DNA from: Dechloromonas sp. Dech2017
GTDB taxonomy: Bacteria > Pseudomonadota > Gammaproteobacteria > Burkholderiales > Rhodocyclaceae
Assembly: GCA_009469585.1 (NCBI GenBank)
Contig: SSXW01000016.1
Location: 1 to 64,000, forward strand
Direction of reading: 5' to 3'
DNA: 64,000 nucleotides
Shown here: positions 37,047 through 48,299 of the stretch, piece after piece
How the letters are laid out: each line of letters opens with the position of its first letter
How positions within the stretch are numbered: the stretch's first letter is position 1
Made by a program: the position numbers and the translations under genes
The notes under the pieces: generated by a model
Told to the model about the DNA's origin: nothing
The model's database searches: none
The model's input: only the letters and a program-made list of their open reading frames with translations

Positions 37047-38395
37047 GCAGGAAATACTTTGGTACCGACGGTGTGCGTGGGCGGGTCGGGAAATCGCCGA
37101 TTACGCCGGAGTTTGTCATGCGTCTGGGTTATGCGGCTGGACGCGTGTTGCTCGATCAAGGTGGAATGCCGCCCGGGGAGCGGCCCACGGTGCTGATCGG
37201 CAAGGATACTCGGCTGTCCGGCTACATGCTCGAATCGGCATTGGAGGCTGGTTTGTCGGCGGCGGGGGTCGAGGTCATCCTGGTCGGGCCCTTGCCGACT
37301 CCGGCTGTCGCCTATCTGACCCGAGCCTTGCGCCTGCAGGCTGGCATCGTTATCTCGGCATCCCACAACCCGTATTACGATAACGGCATCAAATTCTTCT
37401 CCGCGCAAGGCACCAAGTTGCCCGACCGCGTGGAATATGCCATCGAGGCGGCTATTGATCAGCCCATGGTCTGTGTGTCTCCCGCCGACCTCGGTCGGGT
37501 CAGGCGAATCGAGGATGCCCGGGGTCGATATATCGAGTTCTGTAAAAGCACCTTCCCGACGGCATTCGATTTGCGCGGCCTGAAAATCGTCGTCGATTGC
37601 GCCCATGGCGCGGCCTACCACATTGCGCCAAGCGTTTTCCACGAACTTGGGGCCGAGGTCGTTTCAGTCGGCGTACAGCCGAACGGCCTGAATATCAACG
37701 ATGGCGTCGGGGCAACGGCGCCCGCCGCGCTGCGCGAGGCCGTGTTGGCCAATCAGGCGGATCTTGGCGTGGCGCTGGATGGCGATGCCGACCGTTTGCA
37801 GATGGTCGATGCCGACGGCAATCTCTACGACGGCGACCAGTTGTTGTATGCTATCGTGCAGAGCCGTGCCCGCACGGCGCAGGTAAAAGGCGTGGTCGGC
37901 ACCCTGATGAGCAACCTCGCGCTCGAGCATGCCTTGGGAAATGCTAACATCCCCTTCGCCCGCGCCGCGGTCGGTGACCGCTATGTGATTGAAATGCTCA
38001 ACGAAAAGGGATGGTTGTATGGCGGTGAAAATTCCGGCCATATCCTCGCCCTCGATCGCCATACGACGGGGGATGGAATCGTCGCGGCATTGCAGGTCCT
38101 GGCGGCGCTGCGCGAAGTCGGGGGTGACCTCAGGGGCTTGCTGGGTGGTTTGGCCCTGTACCCCCAGCGCTTGATCAATGTTCCGGTGGCACGCGGCTTT
38201 TCGTGGAAGGAGCATCCTGTCATCACTGCTGCCTTGGCCAAGACCGAGGCGGAACTCAACGGGCGGGGCAGGGTGCTGCTGAGACCTTCGGGAACCGAGC
38301 CTTTGTTGCGTGTCATGGTCGAGGGCGAGGATGCCGAGGAGGTTACGCGGGCTGCCGAGGAACTCGCCGGTACGGTGCGTGAAGCGGCTGCATAG
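37043..38395 (+). CDS. glmM: Phosphoglucosamine mutase
   Basis: Converts glucosamine-6-P to glucosamine-1-P for UDP-GlcNAc, feeding peptidoglycan and lipid A. 450 residues. Opens YFGTDGVRG, has the phosphoserine loop [16 protein letters not shown], the metal loop [11 protein letters not shown], the sugar loop GGENSGHI and the C-terminal phosphate site [15 protein letters not shown]. Coupled to folP by ATGA. Its third codon positions are less GC-biased than those of ftsH, the start of a stretch of lower GC running into the nuo genes. Confidence 0.98.
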   Translation: MSRKYFGTDGVRGRVGKSPITPEFVMRLGYAAGRVLLDQGGMPPGERPTVLIGKDTRLSGYMLESALEAGLSAAGVEVILVGPLPTPAVAYLTRALRLQAGIVISASHNPYYDNGIKFFSAQGTKLPDRVEYAIEAAIDQPMVCVSPADLGRVRRIEDARGRYIEFCKSTFPTAFDLRGLKIVVDCAHGAAYHIAPSVFHELGAEVVSVGVQPNGLNINDGVGATAPAALREAVLANQADLGVALDGDADRLQMVDADGNLYDGDQLLYAIVQSRARTAQVKGVVGTLMSNLALEHALGNANIPFARAAVGDRYVIEMLNEKGWLYGGENSGHILALDRHTTGDGIVAALQVLAALREVGGDLRGLLGGLALYPQRLINVPVARGFSWKEHPVITAALAKTEAELNGRGRVLLRPSGTEPLLRVMVEGEDAEEVTRAAEELAGTVREAAA

Positions 38396-38418
38396 TTCGT
38401 TTGATTCCTTAAATCGTA

Positions 38419-38448
38419 TTGACCGAAAAAACGACCGGTCGCTATAAT
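38419..38448 (+). promoter_or_regulatory. Strong sigma-70 promoter upstream of tpiA-secG-tRNA-Leu-nuo
   Basis: TTGACC, 18-bp spacer, perfect TATAAT. It lies 34 bp before the tpiA ATG and 24 bp after glmM. No intrinsic terminator was found until after nuoN, so it may help drive the 16-kb run. The spacer segment GACCGAAAAAACGACCGG loosely resembles the dispersed repeat. Confidence 0.75.
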
Positions 38449-38481
38449 TCGAAGGTTTTTCGCCAACGGAATCTCCAGTAC

Positions 38482-39231
38482 ATGCGTAGAAAGCTCGTTG
38501 CAGGCAACTGGAAAATGCACGGGAGCCTCCAGCAGAACGCCGTGCTGCTTGATCGAATCGCCGCTAATGTCGAGGGATTGGTGTGCGATGTCGTCGTCTG
38601 CCCGCCTTACCCCTACTTGGCTCAGGTGGGCGGCCTTGTGCGTGACACGGTCGTTACGCTCGGGGCGCAGTCGGTCAGTGAGCATGATGGCGGTGCGTTC
38701 ACCGGTGAGGTGTCGGCTGGAATGCTGGCAGAGTTCGGTTGCAGCCATGTCTTGGTTGGGCATTCCGAGCGCCGGGTGTTGTTCGCTGAGAGTGACGAAC
38801 TGGTGGCTGCCAAGTTCGAGGCGGTTCAGAGGGTGGGCATGAGGCCGGTGCTTTGTGTCGGTGAGTCTCTTGAAGAGCGCCGCGCCGGGGTGACCGATGA
38901 AGTGGTGGCCAGGCAGGTGTGGGCGGTGGTCAATCGCCTTGGTGTGCAGGCGTTGGCCAATTCGGTGTTGGCCTACGAGCCGGTTTGGGCTATCGGCACC
39001 GGGGTGACGGCGTCTCCGGATCAGGCGCAGGCTGTGCATGCATCGATCCGTGCTCGCTTGGCCGATGCTGATCCCGTCGTGGCTAAGGGGTTGCGTATTT
39101 TGTATGGCGGAAGTGTCAATCCGCAGAATGCGAAAGAATTGTTTGGGCAGGCTGACATCGATGGAGGCTTGATCGGTGGGGCTGCCTTGGTTGCAGACGA
39201 CTTTCTGGCGATTTGCCAGGCGGCAGGTTGA
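38482..39231 (+). CDS. tpiA: Triosephosphate isomerase
   Basis: Interconverts dihydroxyacetone phosphate and glyceraldehyde 3-phosphate. 249 residues. Catalytic Lys in AGNWKMHGS, catalytic His in VLVGHSERR, catalytic Glu in AYEPVWAIGTG and the phosphate loop LYGGSVNP are present. I start at the ATG at 38482 (MRRKLVAGNWKM); the frame open upstream runs through the promoter. secG follows after 12 bp. Confidence 0.98.
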   Translation: MRRKLVAGNWKMHGSLQQNAVLLDRIAANVEGLVCDVVVCPPYPYLAQVGGLVRDTVVTLGAQSVSEHDGGAFTGEVSAGMLAEFGCSHVLVGHSERRVLFAESDELVAAKFEAVQRVGMRPVLCVGESLEERRAGVTDEVVARQVWAVVNRLGVQALANSVLAYEPVWAIGTGVTASPDQAQAVHASIRARLADADPVVAKGLRILYGGSVNPQNAKELFGQADIDGGLIGGAALVADDFLAICQAAG

Positions 39232-39243
39232 TGGGCTTATAAA

Positions 39244-39615
39244 ATGAACTGGTTATTTTCTCTCGTATTGACGGTCCATATATTGGTGGCGGTTGTCATC
39301 ATTGGGCTGGTATTGATGCAGCATGGCAAGGGTGCTGACATGGGGGCGGCGTTCGGGAGCGGTGCTTCGGGTAGTCTTTTTGGGGCTACTGGGTCGGCCA
39401 ATTTCCTGAGTCGGACTACCGGTGTCCTGGCCGCTGTCTTTTTTTCTACCAGCCTGGCCTTGGCCTATATGGGGTCGACCAAGCCAAAAACGGCTGGCAG
39501 TGTCATGCAAGAACCGGTACAATCGCAGACTGTTTCGCAGCCTGCTCCGGTGGGTGGCGAATCGCCGGCTGGCTCTGTTGATGTGGGTTCCAAGGCAATA
39601 GATATACCGAAGTAA
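39244..39615 (+). CDS. secG: Protein translocase subunit SecG
   Basis: Accessory subunit of the SecYEG channel. 123 residues with two transmembrane helices (about 4-24 and 54-73), the family motif VLMQHGKGADMGAAFGSGAS between them and LFGATGSANFL. The C-terminal tail is long, Ser/Pro/Val-rich and likely disordered. tpiA-secG-tRNA-Leu-nuo is a conserved proteobacterial order. Confidence 0.96.
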   Translation: MNWLFSLVLTVHILVAVVIIGLVLMQHGKGADMGAAFGSGASGSLFGATGSANFLSRTTGVLAAVFFSTSLALAYMGSTKPKTAGSVMQEPVQSQTVSQPAPVGGESPAGSVDVGSKAIDIPK

Positions 39616-39666
39616 CGCAAGGTGGCTTTCTGGTGGCAAGTCCTTCCGGGAGGCCAAAAAAGACGT

Positions 39667-39751
39667 GCCGACGTGGTGAAATTGGTAGACACGCTATCTT
39701 GAGGGGGTAGTGGCGCAAGCTGTGCGAGTTCGAGTCTCGCCGTCGGCACCA
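39667..39751 (+). tRNA. tRNA-Leu (anticodon GAG)
   Basis: 85 nt with an encoded CCA. Acceptor GCCGACG pairs with CGTCGGC; D loop has AATTGGTAGAC; anticodon stem CTATC/GGTAG around loop TTGAGGG gives anticodon GAG, reading CUC and CUU. A long class II variable arm (around TGGCGCAAGC) and T arm GCGAG-TTCGAGT-CTCGC complete a leucine tRNA. It sits between secG and nuoA, so it is probably processed from the nuo precursor or has its own promoter. Confidence 0.97.
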
Positions 39752-39819
39752 TAAACTGGGGCAGTGGCCTGGAAAAGGCTCGCTGTTTCGAACAAGAAAC
39801 TGAATATTGGCGGCGGATC

Positions 39820-40191
39820 ATGGAAAACTACTTTCCAATCCTGATGTTCGTTTTGGTTGGGGTTGCAGTCGGGGTGCTGCCTGTTGCGATGGGCTTTATT
39901 CTCGCTCCCAGCCGTCCGGACCCGGAAAAGCTATCACCATACGAGTGTGGCTTCGAGGCATTCGAAGATGCGCGCATGAAGTTCGATGTGCGCTACTACC
40001 TGATTGCCATTCTCTTCATTCTGTTCGATCTCGAAGTTGCCTTCCTGTTTCCGTGGGCGACAATTTTCAAGGATATTGTCGCGACAGAGTCGATCAAATT
40101 GTTCGGTTTTGTTGAAATGATGGTGTTCGTTGCCATTCTGGTCGTTGGCTATATTTACGCCTGGGCCAAAGGCGCGCTTGAGTGGGAATAG
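39820..40191 (+). CDS. nuoA: NADH-quinone oxidoreductase subunit A
   Basis: Membrane subunit of complex I, 123 residues with three transmembrane helices (about 10-32, 64-86, 92-112). The conserved loop [20 protein letters not shown], which faces the quinone site in the family, is intact. First of fourteen nuo genes in standard order. Only a weak purine-rich ribosome site precedes the ATG. Its codon third positions carry more A/T than the operon end. Confidence 0.97.
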   Translation: MENYFPILMFVLVGVAVGVLPVAMGFILAPSRPDPEKLSPYECGFEAFEDARMKFDVRYYLIAILFILFDLEVAFLFPWATIFKDIVATESIKLFGFVEMMVFVAILVVGYIYAWAKGALEWE

Positions 40192-40200
40192 GGCTCGGAT

Positions 40201-40677
40201 ATGGCTATTGAAGGTGTTCTGCAAGAGGGTTTTGTCACAACGACCGCTGATAAGCTGATCAACTACATGCGTACCGGTTCGATGTGGCCCATGACTTTTG
40301 GTCTCGCGTGTTGTGCTGTTGAGATGATTCACGCCGGCGTGTCCCGGTATGACCTTGACCGGTTTGGTGTTGTCTTTCGTCCAAGTCCTCGTCAGTCCGA
40401 CGTGATGATCGTCGCCGGAACATTAACCAATAAAATGGCGCCGGCATTGCGCAAGGTTTATGACCAGATGGCGGAGCCGCGCTGGGTGATTTCCATGGGT
40501 TCGTGTGCCAACGGCGGTGGTTATTACCACTACTCGTATTCCGTTGTTCGGGGGTGTGACCGAATCGTTCCGGTAGATATCTATGTTCCCGGGTGTCCCC
40601 CGACTGCTGAAGCGCTGATCTACGGGATCATCCAGTTGCAGAACAAGATTCGTCGTACCAATACCATAGCTCGTTAA
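40201..40677 (+). CDS. nuoB: NADH-quinone oxidoreductase subunit B
   Basis: Peripheral arm subunit carrying [4Fe-4S] cluster N2, the last electron donor to quinone. 158 residues. Cluster ligands are visible as the CC pair in [10 protein letters not shown], the Cys in [11 protein letters not shown] and the Cys in [11 protein letters not shown]. Starts 9 bp after nuoA. No C-terminal extension. Confidence 0.98.
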   Translation: MAIEGVLQEGFVTTTADKLINYMRTGSMWPMTFGLACCAVEMIHAGVSRYDLDRFGVVFRPSPRQSDVMIVAGTLTNKMAPALRKVYDQMAEPRWVISMGSCANGGGYYHYSYSVVRGCDRIVPVDIYVPGCPPTAEALIYGIIQLQNKIRRTNTIAR

Positions 40678-40696
40678 TTGCCAAGGCTGATTCGAT

Positions 40697-41302
40697 ATGT
40701 CTGCCAAGCTGGAAACGCTTAGTCAAAATTTGCAGGAGCACTTCGGGGAGAGGATCAAGTCCCTGAAATGCGTGCTGGGTGAGGTAACCATAGAGGTCGC
40801 TGCGGCTGACTATCTGGGCGTGATGACGGAGTTGCGCGACCAGTCTGCATTTGGCTTTGAGGAAATGATCGACCTCTGTGGCGTCGATTACTCGGTTTAT
40901 GGCGATGGGGCCTGGCAGGGTGCTCGTTATGCCGTCGTGGTTCATTTGCTTTCCGTGGCGCACAACTGGCGTTTGCGTGTGCGTGCTTTTGCGGAAGATG
41001 ATGGTTTTCCGTCGATGGCATCGATTACCGGGGTGTGGGCCAGTGCCAACTGGTTCGAGCGTGAAGCCTTTGATCTCTATGGCATAGCCTTCGTTGGTCA
41101 CGACGACCTGCGTCGCATCCTGACCGATTACGGTTTCATCGGCCACCCTTTCCGGAAGGACTTCCCGATTTCCGGCCACGTCGAAATGCGTTACGACCCC
41201 GATCAGGCTCGTGTGATTTATCAACCGGTCACCATCGAGCCTCGCGAGAACACCCCGCGCATCGTGCGCGAAGACACCTACGGGGATCCGGCACATGGCT
41301 GA
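40697..41302 (+). CDS. nuoC: NADH-quinone oxidoreductase subunit C
   Basis: 30-kDa-type subunit of the peripheral arm, 201 residues, separate from NuoD here (in E. coli they are fused). The signature ERE.FDLYGI region ([20 protein letters not shown]) and [19 protein letters not shown] are present. Its 3' end overlaps nuoD by 8 bp, implying coupled translation. Confidence 0.97.
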   Translation: MSAKLETLSQNLQEHFGERIKSLKCVLGEVTIEVAAADYLGVMTELRDQSAFGFEEMIDLCGVDYSVYGDGAWQGARYAVVVHLLSVAHNWRLRVRAFAEDDGFPSMASITGVWASANWFEREAFDLYGIAFVGHDDLRRILTDYGFIGHPFRKDFPISGHVEMRYDPDQARVIYQPVTIEPRENTPRIVREDTYGDPAHG

Positions 41303-42548
41303 TATCCGCAATTTCACTCTGAATTTTGGTCCGCAGCACCCGGCGGCACACGGTGTGCTGCGCCTGGTGCTCGAACTGGACGGCGAAGTTGTGCAGCGCG
41401 CTGATCCGCATATTGGCCTCTTGCACCGCGCTACCGAGAAGTTGGCCGAAACCCGCACCTGGGTCCAATCCGTTCCCTATATGGATCGCCTCGACTACGT
41501 GTCGATGATGTGTAACGAGCATGCCTATTGCTTGGCGACAGAAAAGTTGCTTGGCATTGATGTGCCAGAGCGCGGCAAGTACATCCGCACGATGTTCGAC
41601 GAGGTTACGCGTATCCTCAATCATTTGCTGTGGATCGGTTGTCATGCGCTGGACGTTGGTGCGATGACGATGGCGTTGTACACCTTCCGCGAGCGCGAAG
41701 ATCTCATGGATGTTTACGAGGCGGTCTCCGGCGCGCGGATGCATGCAGCATACTATCGTCCGGGTGGTGTATATCGCGATCTGCCGGATCGCATGCCGCA
41801 GTATCAGGAATCCACTTGGACCAACGCCAAGAAAGCGGCGGCAAAGAACGACAATCGCAGCGGTTCGCTTCTTGATTTCCTCGAAGATTTCACCAATCGT
41901 TTCCCGACCTATCATTCCGAATATCACACCTTATTGACAGATAACCGTATCTGGAAGCAGCGCTTGGTCAATGTGGGGGTTGTGTCGCCGGAGCGCGCGC
42001 TACAAATGGGTTTCTCGGGGGCGATGCTTCGCGGTTCGGGTATCGCTTGGGATTTGCGCAAAAAGCAGCCTTACGCCGCCTACGACAAGGTGGATTTCGA
42101 TATTCCCGTTGGCCTCAATGGGGATAGTTATGACCGCTATCTGGTGCGCATGGAAGAGATGTTGCAGTCGAATCGCATCATCAAGCAATGCATCGAGTGG
42201 CTACGCAAGAATCCCGGTCCGGTAATAACCGACAACAACAAGGTGGCCCCTCCGCCGCGTGAAAACATGAAGACCAACATGGAGGAGTTGATTCACCACT
42301 TCAAGCTCTTCACTGAAGGCATCCATGTTCCCGCAGGAGAGGCCTATGCGGCTGTCGAGCATCCCAAGGGTGAATTCGGCATCTACTTTGTTTCCGATGG
42401 TGCGAACAAGCCTTACCGCATGAAGATCCGTGCTCCGGGTTTTGTCCACCTGGCCGGCCTGGACGAAATGTCCAGGGGCCACATGATCGCCGACGTCGTT
42501 ACGATTATCGGTTCCCAAGATATTGTTTTTGGCGAGATCGACCGCTGA
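41295..42548 (+). CDS. nuoD: NADH-quinone oxidoreductase subunit D
   Basis: 49-kDa-type subunit lining the quinone cavity, 417 residues. Begins with [20 protein letters not shown] and has [13 protein letters not shown], the family quinone-site elements with the conserved His and Tyr ([11 protein letters not shown]). Related to the large subunit of [NiFe] hydrogenases but without the Ni cysteines, as expected. Overlaps nuoC by 8 bp and nuoE by TGATG. Confidence 0.98.
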   Translation: MADIRNFTLNFGPQHPAAHGVLRLVLELDGEVVQRADPHIGLLHRATEKLAETRTWVQSVPYMDRLDYVSMMCNEHAYCLATEKLLGIDVPERGKYIRTMFDEVTRILNHLLWIGCHALDVGAMTMALYTFREREDLMDVYEAVSGARMHAAYYRPGGVYRDLPDRMPQYQESTWTNAKKAAAKNDNRSGSLLDFLEDFTNRFPTYHSEYHTLLTDNRIWKQRLVNVGVVSPERALQMGFSGAMLRGSGIAWDLRKKQPYAAYDKVDFDIPVGLNGDSYDRYLVRMEEMLQSNRIIKQCIEWLRKNPGPVITDNNKVAPPPRENMKTNMEELIHHFKLFTEGIHVPAGEAYAAVEHPKGEFGIYFVSDGANKPYRMKIRAPGFVHLAGLDEMSRGHMIADVVTIIGSQDIVFGEIDR

Positions 42549-43021
42549 TGTTTTCCGCTGAAACCCTCCAGAAATTCGCCCGCGAGGTCGCCAAGTATCC
42601 TGGCGACCAGAAACAGTCGGCATCTATGGCTTGCCTTGCCCACGCTCAGGAAGAACTTGGTTGGTTGCCACCTGAAGCCATTGAGGCAGTGGCCAATTAT
42701 CTTGGTATGCCGCCGATCGCGGCCTACGAGGTGGCCTCTTTCTACAACATGTACGACCTGAAACCGGTCGGCAAATACAAGATCACGGTCTGTACCAATC
42801 TGCCCTGTGCACTCTCCGGTGGCTACCATGCCGGTGAATATCTCCAGCAGAAGCTCGGTGTCGGTTACGGTGAGACGACGCCGGACGGCAAGTTCACGTT
42901 GAAGGAAGGTGAGTGCATGGGCGCTTGTGGCGATGCGCCCGTATTTATCGTCAACAACCGCTCGATGTGCAGCCACATGCATCCGGAACAGATCGACAAG
43001 CTGCTTGAGGAGTGCAAATAA
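42548..43021 (+). CDS. nuoE: NADH-quinone oxidoreductase subunit E
   Basis: 24-kDa-type subunit with a [2Fe-2S] cluster (N1a), 157 residues. The four Cys ligands are in CTNLPC and CMGACGDAP. The N-terminal helical part has [20 protein letters not shown]. Its ends are coupled by TGATG to nuoD and TAATG to nuoF. A fused homologue of NuoE plus NuoF appears again at the right end of the window (hoxF). Confidence 0.97.
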   Translation: MFSAETLQKFAREVAKYPGDQKQSASMACLAHAQEELGWLPPEAIEAVANYLGMPPIAAYEVASFYNMYDLKPVGKYKITVCTNLPCALSGGYHAGEYLQQKLGVGYGETTPDGKFTLKEGECMGACGDAPVFIVNNRSMCSHMHPEQIDKLLEECK

Positions 43022-44349
43022 TGGCCATGCTTGGTTCGATCAACGGCGTTCTGATGGAGGGGCTGGATGGCGACAACACCTGGCGCCTCAAGGATTACGT
43101 TGCCCGTGGCGGTTATGCCCAGTTGAAGCGCATCCTGGAAAGCAAGATGACCCAGGAAGACGTCATTAGCGAAGTCAAGAAATCGGTGCTGCGCGGCCGC
43201 GGCGGCGCTGGCTTCCCGACTGGCCTGAAGTGGTCCTTTATGCCGCGCTCCTTCCCGGGCGACAAGTATGTCGTCTGCAATACCGATGAGGGTGAGCCGG
43301 GGACCTTCAAGGACCGCGACATCATGCGTTACAACCCGCATTCCGTCATCGAAGGGATGGCTATCGCCGCCTATGCGATGGGCGCGAACCGTGGTTACAA
43401 CTATGTGCACGGCGAAGTCTGGCATGAGTACAAACGTTTTGAAGAAGCCCTCGACGAAGCGCGTGCTGCCGGCTTCATCGGTCAGAACATTCTCGGCTCG
43501 GGTTTCAATTTCGAACTGTTTGCCCATCACGGCTACGGTGCTTATATCTGCGGCGAAGAAACGGCCTTGCTCGAGTCGATCGAAGGCAAGAAGGGCCAGC
43601 CGCGCTTCAAGCCGCCGTTCCCGGCTTCTTTCGGCCTCTATGGGAAGCCGACGACGATCAACAACACCGAAACCTTCGCTTCCATTCCCTTTATCCTGAA
43701 GATGGGCGGTGAGGAGTTCCTCAATCTGGGCAAGCCGAACAACGGGGGCACCAAGTTGTTCTCAGTCTCCGGTCATGTCAATCGTCCGGGTAACTACGAA
43801 ATCCCGCTCGGCACACCTTTTGCCACCCTGCTCGAAATGTGTGGTGGGATGCGTGGCGGGCGCAAGCTCAAGGCGGTCATCCCCGGTGGTTCATCGGCAC
43901 CTGTAATGCCTGGCGAAGTCATAATGGATTGCACCATGGACTACGACTCGATCAGCAAGGGTGGGTCGATGCTCGGCTCCGGCGCGGTCATTGTCATGGA
44001 TGAGACGGTCTGTATGGTCAAGGCGCTGGAGCGCTTGTCCTTCTTCTATTACGAGGAGTCTTGCGGCCAATGTACGCCTTGTCGCGAAGGAACCTCGTGG
44101 ATGTACAAGGTCGTACATCGCATCGAGAACGGTCTTGGCAAGCCCGAAGATTTGGATCTCCTGAACAGTGTTCTCGGCAATATTGCGGGACGTACCATCT
44201 GCGCGCTTGGCGACGCTGCTGCTTTCCCGGTGCAGAGTTTTATCAAGCACTTTGGCAAGGAGTTCGAGTATCACATCGAAAACAAGAGCTGCCTGGTTCC
44301 CAAAGACGTGCAATGGGCTGGTAGCGGCTTCCACAAGATTCCGGCCTGA
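43021..44349 (+). CDS. nuoF: NADH-quinone oxidoreductase subunit F
   Basis: 51-kDa-type subunit with the NADH site, FMN and a [4Fe-4S] cluster. 442 residues from the ATG at 43021 (TAATG overlap with the nuoE stop); a GTG nine bases upstream is in frame but less likely. NADH/FMN motif [42 protein letters not shown], and cluster ligands [10 protein letters not shown] plus a later Cys in [10 protein letters not shown] are present. Confidence 0.98.
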   Translation: MAMLGSINGVLMEGLDGDNTWRLKDYVARGGYAQLKRILESKMTQEDVISEVKKSVLRGRGGAGFPTGLKWSFMPRSFPGDKYVVCNTDEGEPGTFKDRDIMRYNPHSVIEGMAIAAYAMGANRGYNYVHGEVWHEYKRFEEALDEARAAGFIGQNILGSGFNFELFAHHGYGAYICGEETALLESIEGKKGQPRFKPPFPASFGLYGKPTTINNTETFASIPFILKMGGEEFLNLGKPNNGGTKLFSVSGHVNRPGNYEIPLGTPFATLLEMCGGMRGGRKLKAVIPGGSSAPVMPGEVIMDCTMDYDSISKGGSMLGSGAVIVMDETVCMVKALERLSFFYYEESCGQCTPCREGTSWMYKVVHRIENGLGKPEDLDLLNSVLGNIAGRTICALGDAAAFPVQSFIKHFGKEFEYHIENKSCLVPKDVQWAGSGFHKIPA

Positions 44350-44404
44350 ACGGCGCGGGTTGAAACGAAATTAACGACGAAAAGTCAGGCTACAAGGTAG
44401 CGAC

Positions 44405-46738
44405 ATGCTAGAAATCGAGATCGACGGCAAAAAGGCGCAAGTGCCCGATGGCAGCACGGTGATGGACGCCGCGCAGCAGGTTGGGGTTTACATTCCGCAT
44501 TTCTGCTACCACAAAAAACTTTCGATCGCCGCCAACTGCCGCATGTGTCTGGTGCAGGTGGAGAAGGCCCCGAAGCCTTTGCCCGCTTGTGCCACACCGG
44601 TAACCAATGGCATGAAGGTGTTCACTCATTCCGAATTGGCCGTAAAGGCCCAGAAGGGTGTGATGGAGTTCCTGCTCATCAACCATCCGCTGGATTGCCC
44701 AATTTGTGACCAGGGTGGCGAATGCCAACTGCAGGACATGTCTGTTGGCTACGGACCGATGAAGAGCCGCTATACCGAGGAAAAGCGCGTTGTCTTCCAC
44801 AAGGATGTCGGGCCGCTAGTCGGCATGGAGGAAATGAGCCGATGCATTCACTGTACACGTTGCGTGCGTTTCGGCCAGGAAATCGCCGGGATCATGGAAC
44901 TGGGTATGGGCAACCGCAACATGCATTCGGAGATCATGACTTTCGTTGGCCGCTCGGTCGACTCAGAACTGTCGGGGAATATGATCGATCTCTGTCCGGT
45001 CGGTGCCCTGACCTCGAAGCCGTTCCGATACACCGCCCGTTCTTGGGAACTACAGCGCCGCAAGTCGGTTAGCCCGCATGATTCGGTTGGCGCCAACCTA
45101 GTTATCCAGGTCAAGCATGACAATGTGATGCGCGTTCTTCCGCGTGAGAATGAAGATGTTAACGAGTGCTGGATCTCCGACAAGGAGCGCTTCTCCTACC
45201 AGGCGCTGAGTTCGGATGAGCGTCTGACCAAGCCTATGGTCAAGCAGGGCGGGGAGTGGAAAGAAGTCGACTGGAACGTCGCTCTTGATTACGTCGCTCA
45301 CGGCCTTAAGGATGTTGCCCGCGAAAATGGTGGAGATGCTTTGGCCGCATTGGCGGCCCAAAGCTCGACCGTGGAAGAACTGTTCCTTCTCGGCAAGGTC
45401 ATGAAGGGGCTGGGTAGCGGCAATATCGATTTCCGCCCACGCCAGATCGATTTTTCGAATGATTCGAAACGCGCCGGTACTCCTTGGTTGGGGATGCGCC
45501 TTTCCGACATCAAGGATTTGGATGGGGCCTTGGTTGTTGGCTCCTTCCTGCGCAAGGATCATCCATTGATCGCTCAACGCTTGCGCCAGGCGGCAAAAAA
45601 ATTCGCCAAGGTCAGCCTGTTGACTGTCGCCGGTGACGATCAGCTGATTAATTTTCACGCTCGCCTGACGGTTTCCCCTGCGCACTTGGTCAGCTCACTG
45701 GCTGCTATCGTCAAGGCGACGGCAGAGATCATGTCGGTTGCAGTTCCTGCCGGGATCGAATCGGTGGCTGTCTGCGACACCAGCAAGAAGATCGCCCAAA
45801 GCTTGGTCGATGGAGAAAAACGTGCCATCTTCCTCGGCAACGTTGCCACCCAATCTGCTGATGCCGCGCAGTTGCATGCTCTGGCCGTCGATCTTGGCAA
45901 ACTGACCGGCGCCACCATTGGTTTCTTGGGCGAAGGGGCGAATACCGTGGGTGGCTATGTGGCCGGTGCGTTGCCGTCCGGTGCCAATGCCCGCCAGATG
46001 TTCGAGAAGCCACGCAAAGCCTATGTCCTGATGGGGGTTGAGCCGGAATTCGATTGCGCCAACCCGCAACTGGCTGTGAGCGCGTTGAAGCAGGCTAGCT
46101 TGGTCGTGTATATGTCGGCCTTCAAGCATGCGCCAGCGCTCGAATTTGCCGACGTGCTGTTGCCCATCTCGCCTTATACCGAAACCTCTGGAACCTTCGT
46201 CAATACCGAGGGGCGAGTGCAGAGCTTCAATGGTGTTACCAAGCCTTCGGGCAATACCCGTCCGGCCTGGAAGCTCCTGCGCGTACTCGGTAACGTGCTG
46301 AATCTCGATGGTTTTGGCTATACCTCAAGTGAAGAGGTTCGTGACGAAATTATTGGCAAGGACGTCGAGTTTGCCTCCGGTCTTAACAACGATCTGACCA
46401 CCGTTTCGCTCGTCATTCCGGCTGTTCCGGCAACCGGACTGCAGCGAATTGCCGATGTTCCGATCAACTTCGCCGATCCGATGGCCCGTCGAGCGCCCGC
46501 TTTGCAGCAGACTGCCGATGCCAAGGCTCCGACAGCTCGCATCAACGAGCTAACGTTGGCAGAACTGGGTATTGCCGACAAGTCGACCGTGCGCGTCAAG
46601 CAGGACAGTGGTGAAACGAGCTTGGTAGTCCAGGCTGACGGTAACGTGCCCAAGGGATGCGTACGCGTTTCCGCGGCACACGTCACTACCGCGAAGCTAG
46701 GAGATATGTTTGGCCCAATTTCTGTGGAGCGTGCATAA
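44405..46738 (+). CDS. nuoG: NADH-quinone oxidoreductase subunit G
   Basis: 75-kDa-type subunit, 777 residues, carrying several Fe-S clusters. The N-terminal ferredoxin domain has C34, C45, C48 and C62; a His/Cys [4Fe-4S] site is in HPLDCPICDQGGEC; a further site is in CIHCTRCVRFGQE with CPVGALTSK. The C-terminal two-thirds is a molybdopterin-oxidoreductase-like fold without cofactor in known complexes. It starts 55 bp after nuoF, the largest gap in the nuo run, and abuts nuoH directly. Confidence 0.98.
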   Translation: MLEIEIDGKKAQVPDGSTVMDAAQQVGVYIPHFCYHKKLSIAANCRMCLVQVEKAPKPLPACATPVTNGMKVFTHSELAVKAQKGVMEFLLINHPLDCPICDQGGECQLQDMSVGYGPMKSRYTEEKRVVFHKDVGPLVGMEEMSRCIHCTRCVRFGQEIAGIMELGMGNRNMHSEIMTFVGRSVDSELSGNMIDLCPVGALTSKPFRYTARSWELQRRKSVSPHDSVGANLVIQVKHDNVMRVLPRENEDVNECWISDKERFSYQALSSDERLTKPMVKQGGEWKEVDWNVALDYVAHGLKDVARENGGDALAALAAQSSTVEELFLLGKVMKGLGSGNIDFRPRQIDFSNDSKRAGTPWLGMRLSDIKDLDGALVVGSFLRKDHPLIAQRLRQAAKKFAKVSLLTVAGDDQLINFHARLTVSPAHLVSSLAAIVKATAEIMSVAVPAGIESVAVCDTSKKIAQSLVDGEKRAIFLGNVATQSADAAQLHALAVDLGKLTGATIGFLGEGANTVGGYVAGALPSGANARQMFEKPRKAYVLMGVEPEFDCANPQLAVSALKQASLVVYMSAFKHAPALEFADVLLPISPYTETSGTFVNTEGRVQSFNGVTKPSGNTRPAWKLLRVLGNVLNLDGFGYTSSEEVRDEIIGKDVEFASGLNNDLTTVSLVIPAVPATGLQRIADVPINFADPMARRAPALQQTADAKAPTARINELTLAELGIADKSTVRVKQDSGETSLVVQADGNVPKGCVRVSAAHVTTAKLGDMFGPISVERA

Positions 46739-47788
46739 ATGGACGCACTGATGAGTTTTGGACAAGGAATCTTCGGTGGTGCATGGCCTGCCGTGTGGAC
46801 ACTGTTGAAAATTGTCCTGATCGTAGCGCCGCTCATGCTTAGCGTTGCCTACCTGACATGGGCAGAGCGCAAGGTGATCGGCTATATGCAGGTTCGTATA
46901 GGTCCGAACCGGGTCGGACCCTGGGGGCTGATCCAGCCGATCGCCGATGGCCTTAAGCTTTTGCTCAAAGAAATCATCGTGCCGGGCAAGGCCAACAAGG
47001 CAATTTTCGTCATTGCACCGATGCTGGCCATCGCCCCCGCCTTGGCCGCATGGGCTGTCGTGCCTTTTACCGACACCCTGGTGCTCGCCAATATCGATGC
47101 CAGCCTTCTGTACATCATGGCGATCACCTCCATGGGGGTGTATGGCGTTATCCTTTCCGGTTGGGCATCCAACTCAAAATATGCCTTTCTTGGTGCCATG
47201 CGTTCGGCCGCCCAAATGGTGTCCTACGAAATTTCGATGGGCTTCTCGCTCATCTGCATACTCATGGTTTCCAACAGCCTGAATCTGGTGGATATCGTTA
47301 ATGTGCAGAATCAGGGGCGTTTCGCCGATATGGGGTTGAACTTTCTCTCCTGGAACTGGCTACCGCTCCTGCCGATGTTCATTGTTTACCTGATTTCCGG
47401 AACGGCGGAATTGAACCGGGCCCCGTTTGACGTGGCTGAAGGCGAGTCGGAAATCGTTGCTGGTTTCCATGTCGAATATTCCGGTATGGCTTTCGCGGTC
47501 TTCTTCTTGGCTGAATATGCCAACATGATTCTGGTGGCTGCCCTGACTTCGCTGATGTTCCTGGGCGGGTGGGCCTCCCCGGTCGGATTCCTCCCCGACG
47601 GCATCGTCTGGCTTTTGGCCAAGATGTCTTTCATTCTTCTGCTCTTCTTGTGGTTCCGGGCGACATTCCCGCGCTATCGCTACGATCAGCTGATGCGTTT
47701 GGGCTGGAAAGTCTTTTTGCCGATCTGTCTGATCTGGCTGGTTGTCGTCGGCGTCTGGATGATGTCGCCGCTGAATATCTGGAAGTGA
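46739..47788 (+). CDS. nuoH: NADH-quinone oxidoreductase subunit H
   Basis: Membrane subunit joining the peripheral arm to the proton-pumping arm and forming part of the quinone chamber. 349 residues, about eight transmembrane helices. Conserved [21 protein letters not shown] and [20 protein letters not shown] loops are present. Its ATG directly follows the nuoG TAA. Confidence 0.98.
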   Translation: MDALMSFGQGIFGGAWPAVWTLLKIVLIVAPLMLSVAYLTWAERKVIGYMQVRIGPNRVGPWGLIQPIADGLKLLLKEIIVPGKANKAIFVIAPMLAIAPALAAWAVVPFTDTLVLANIDASLLYIMAITSMGVYGVILSGWASNSKYAFLGAMRSAAQMVSYEISMGFSLICILMVSNSLNLVDIVNVQNQGRFADMGLNFLSWNWLPLLPMFIVYLISGTAELNRAPFDVAEGESEIVAGFHVEYSGMAFAVFFLAEYANMILVAALTSLMFLGGWASPVGFLPDGIVWLLAKMSFILLLFLWFRATFPRYRYDQLMRLGWKVFLPICLIWLVVVGVWMMSPLNIWK

Positions 47789-47798
47789 GGGGAGACTC

Positions 47799-48287
47799 AT
47801 GGGTTCGATGAAGGAAGTCTTCAACAGCCTCTTCCTCAAGGAATTGCTGAAAGGAATGTCAGTTACCGGGCGGTATTTTTTCGCCCGGAAGATTACGGTC
47901 CAGTATCCGGAAGAAAAGACGCCGCAAAGTTTCCGGTTTCGCGGCCTGCATGCGCTGCGCCGTTACCCTAACGGCGAGGAGCGTTGTATCGCCTGCAAAT
48001 TGTGCGAAGCGGTTTGCCCGGCTTTGGCGATAACCATCGAAGCCGAGCCCCGTGACGATGGGTCCCGTCGTACGACTCGCTACGACATCGATTTGACCAA
48101 GTGCATTTTTTGCGGTTTCTGTGAAGAGGCATGCCCTGTCGATGCTGTGGTTGAAACCCGGATTTTCGAATACCACGGTGAGAAGCGCGGCGATCTTTAC
48201 TACACCAAGCAAATGCTGCTGGCGAATGGCGACCGTTACGAGGCACAGATCGCCGAGGATCGTGCGCTTGATGCCTCTTATCGTTAA
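47799..48287 (+). CDS. nuoI: NADH-quinone oxidoreductase subunit I
   Basis: Peripheral arm ferredoxin-like subunit with two [4Fe-4S] clusters (N6a and N6b), 162 residues. The two CxxCxxCxxxCP motifs are [12 protein letters not shown] and [12 protein letters not shown]. An N-terminal amphipathic helix ([19 protein letters not shown]) lies on the membrane. Starts 10 bp after nuoH with a good GGGGAG ribosome site. Confidence 0.98.
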   Translation: MGSMKEVFNSLFLKELLKGMSVTGRYFFARKITVQYPEEKTPQSFRFRGLHALRRYPNGEERCIACKLCEAVCPALAITIEAEPRDDGSRRTTRYDIDLTKCIFCGFCEEACPVDAVVETRIFEYHGEKRGDLYYTKQMLLANGDRYEAQIAEDRALDASYR

Positions 48288-48299
48288 CAGGTGCCTGTG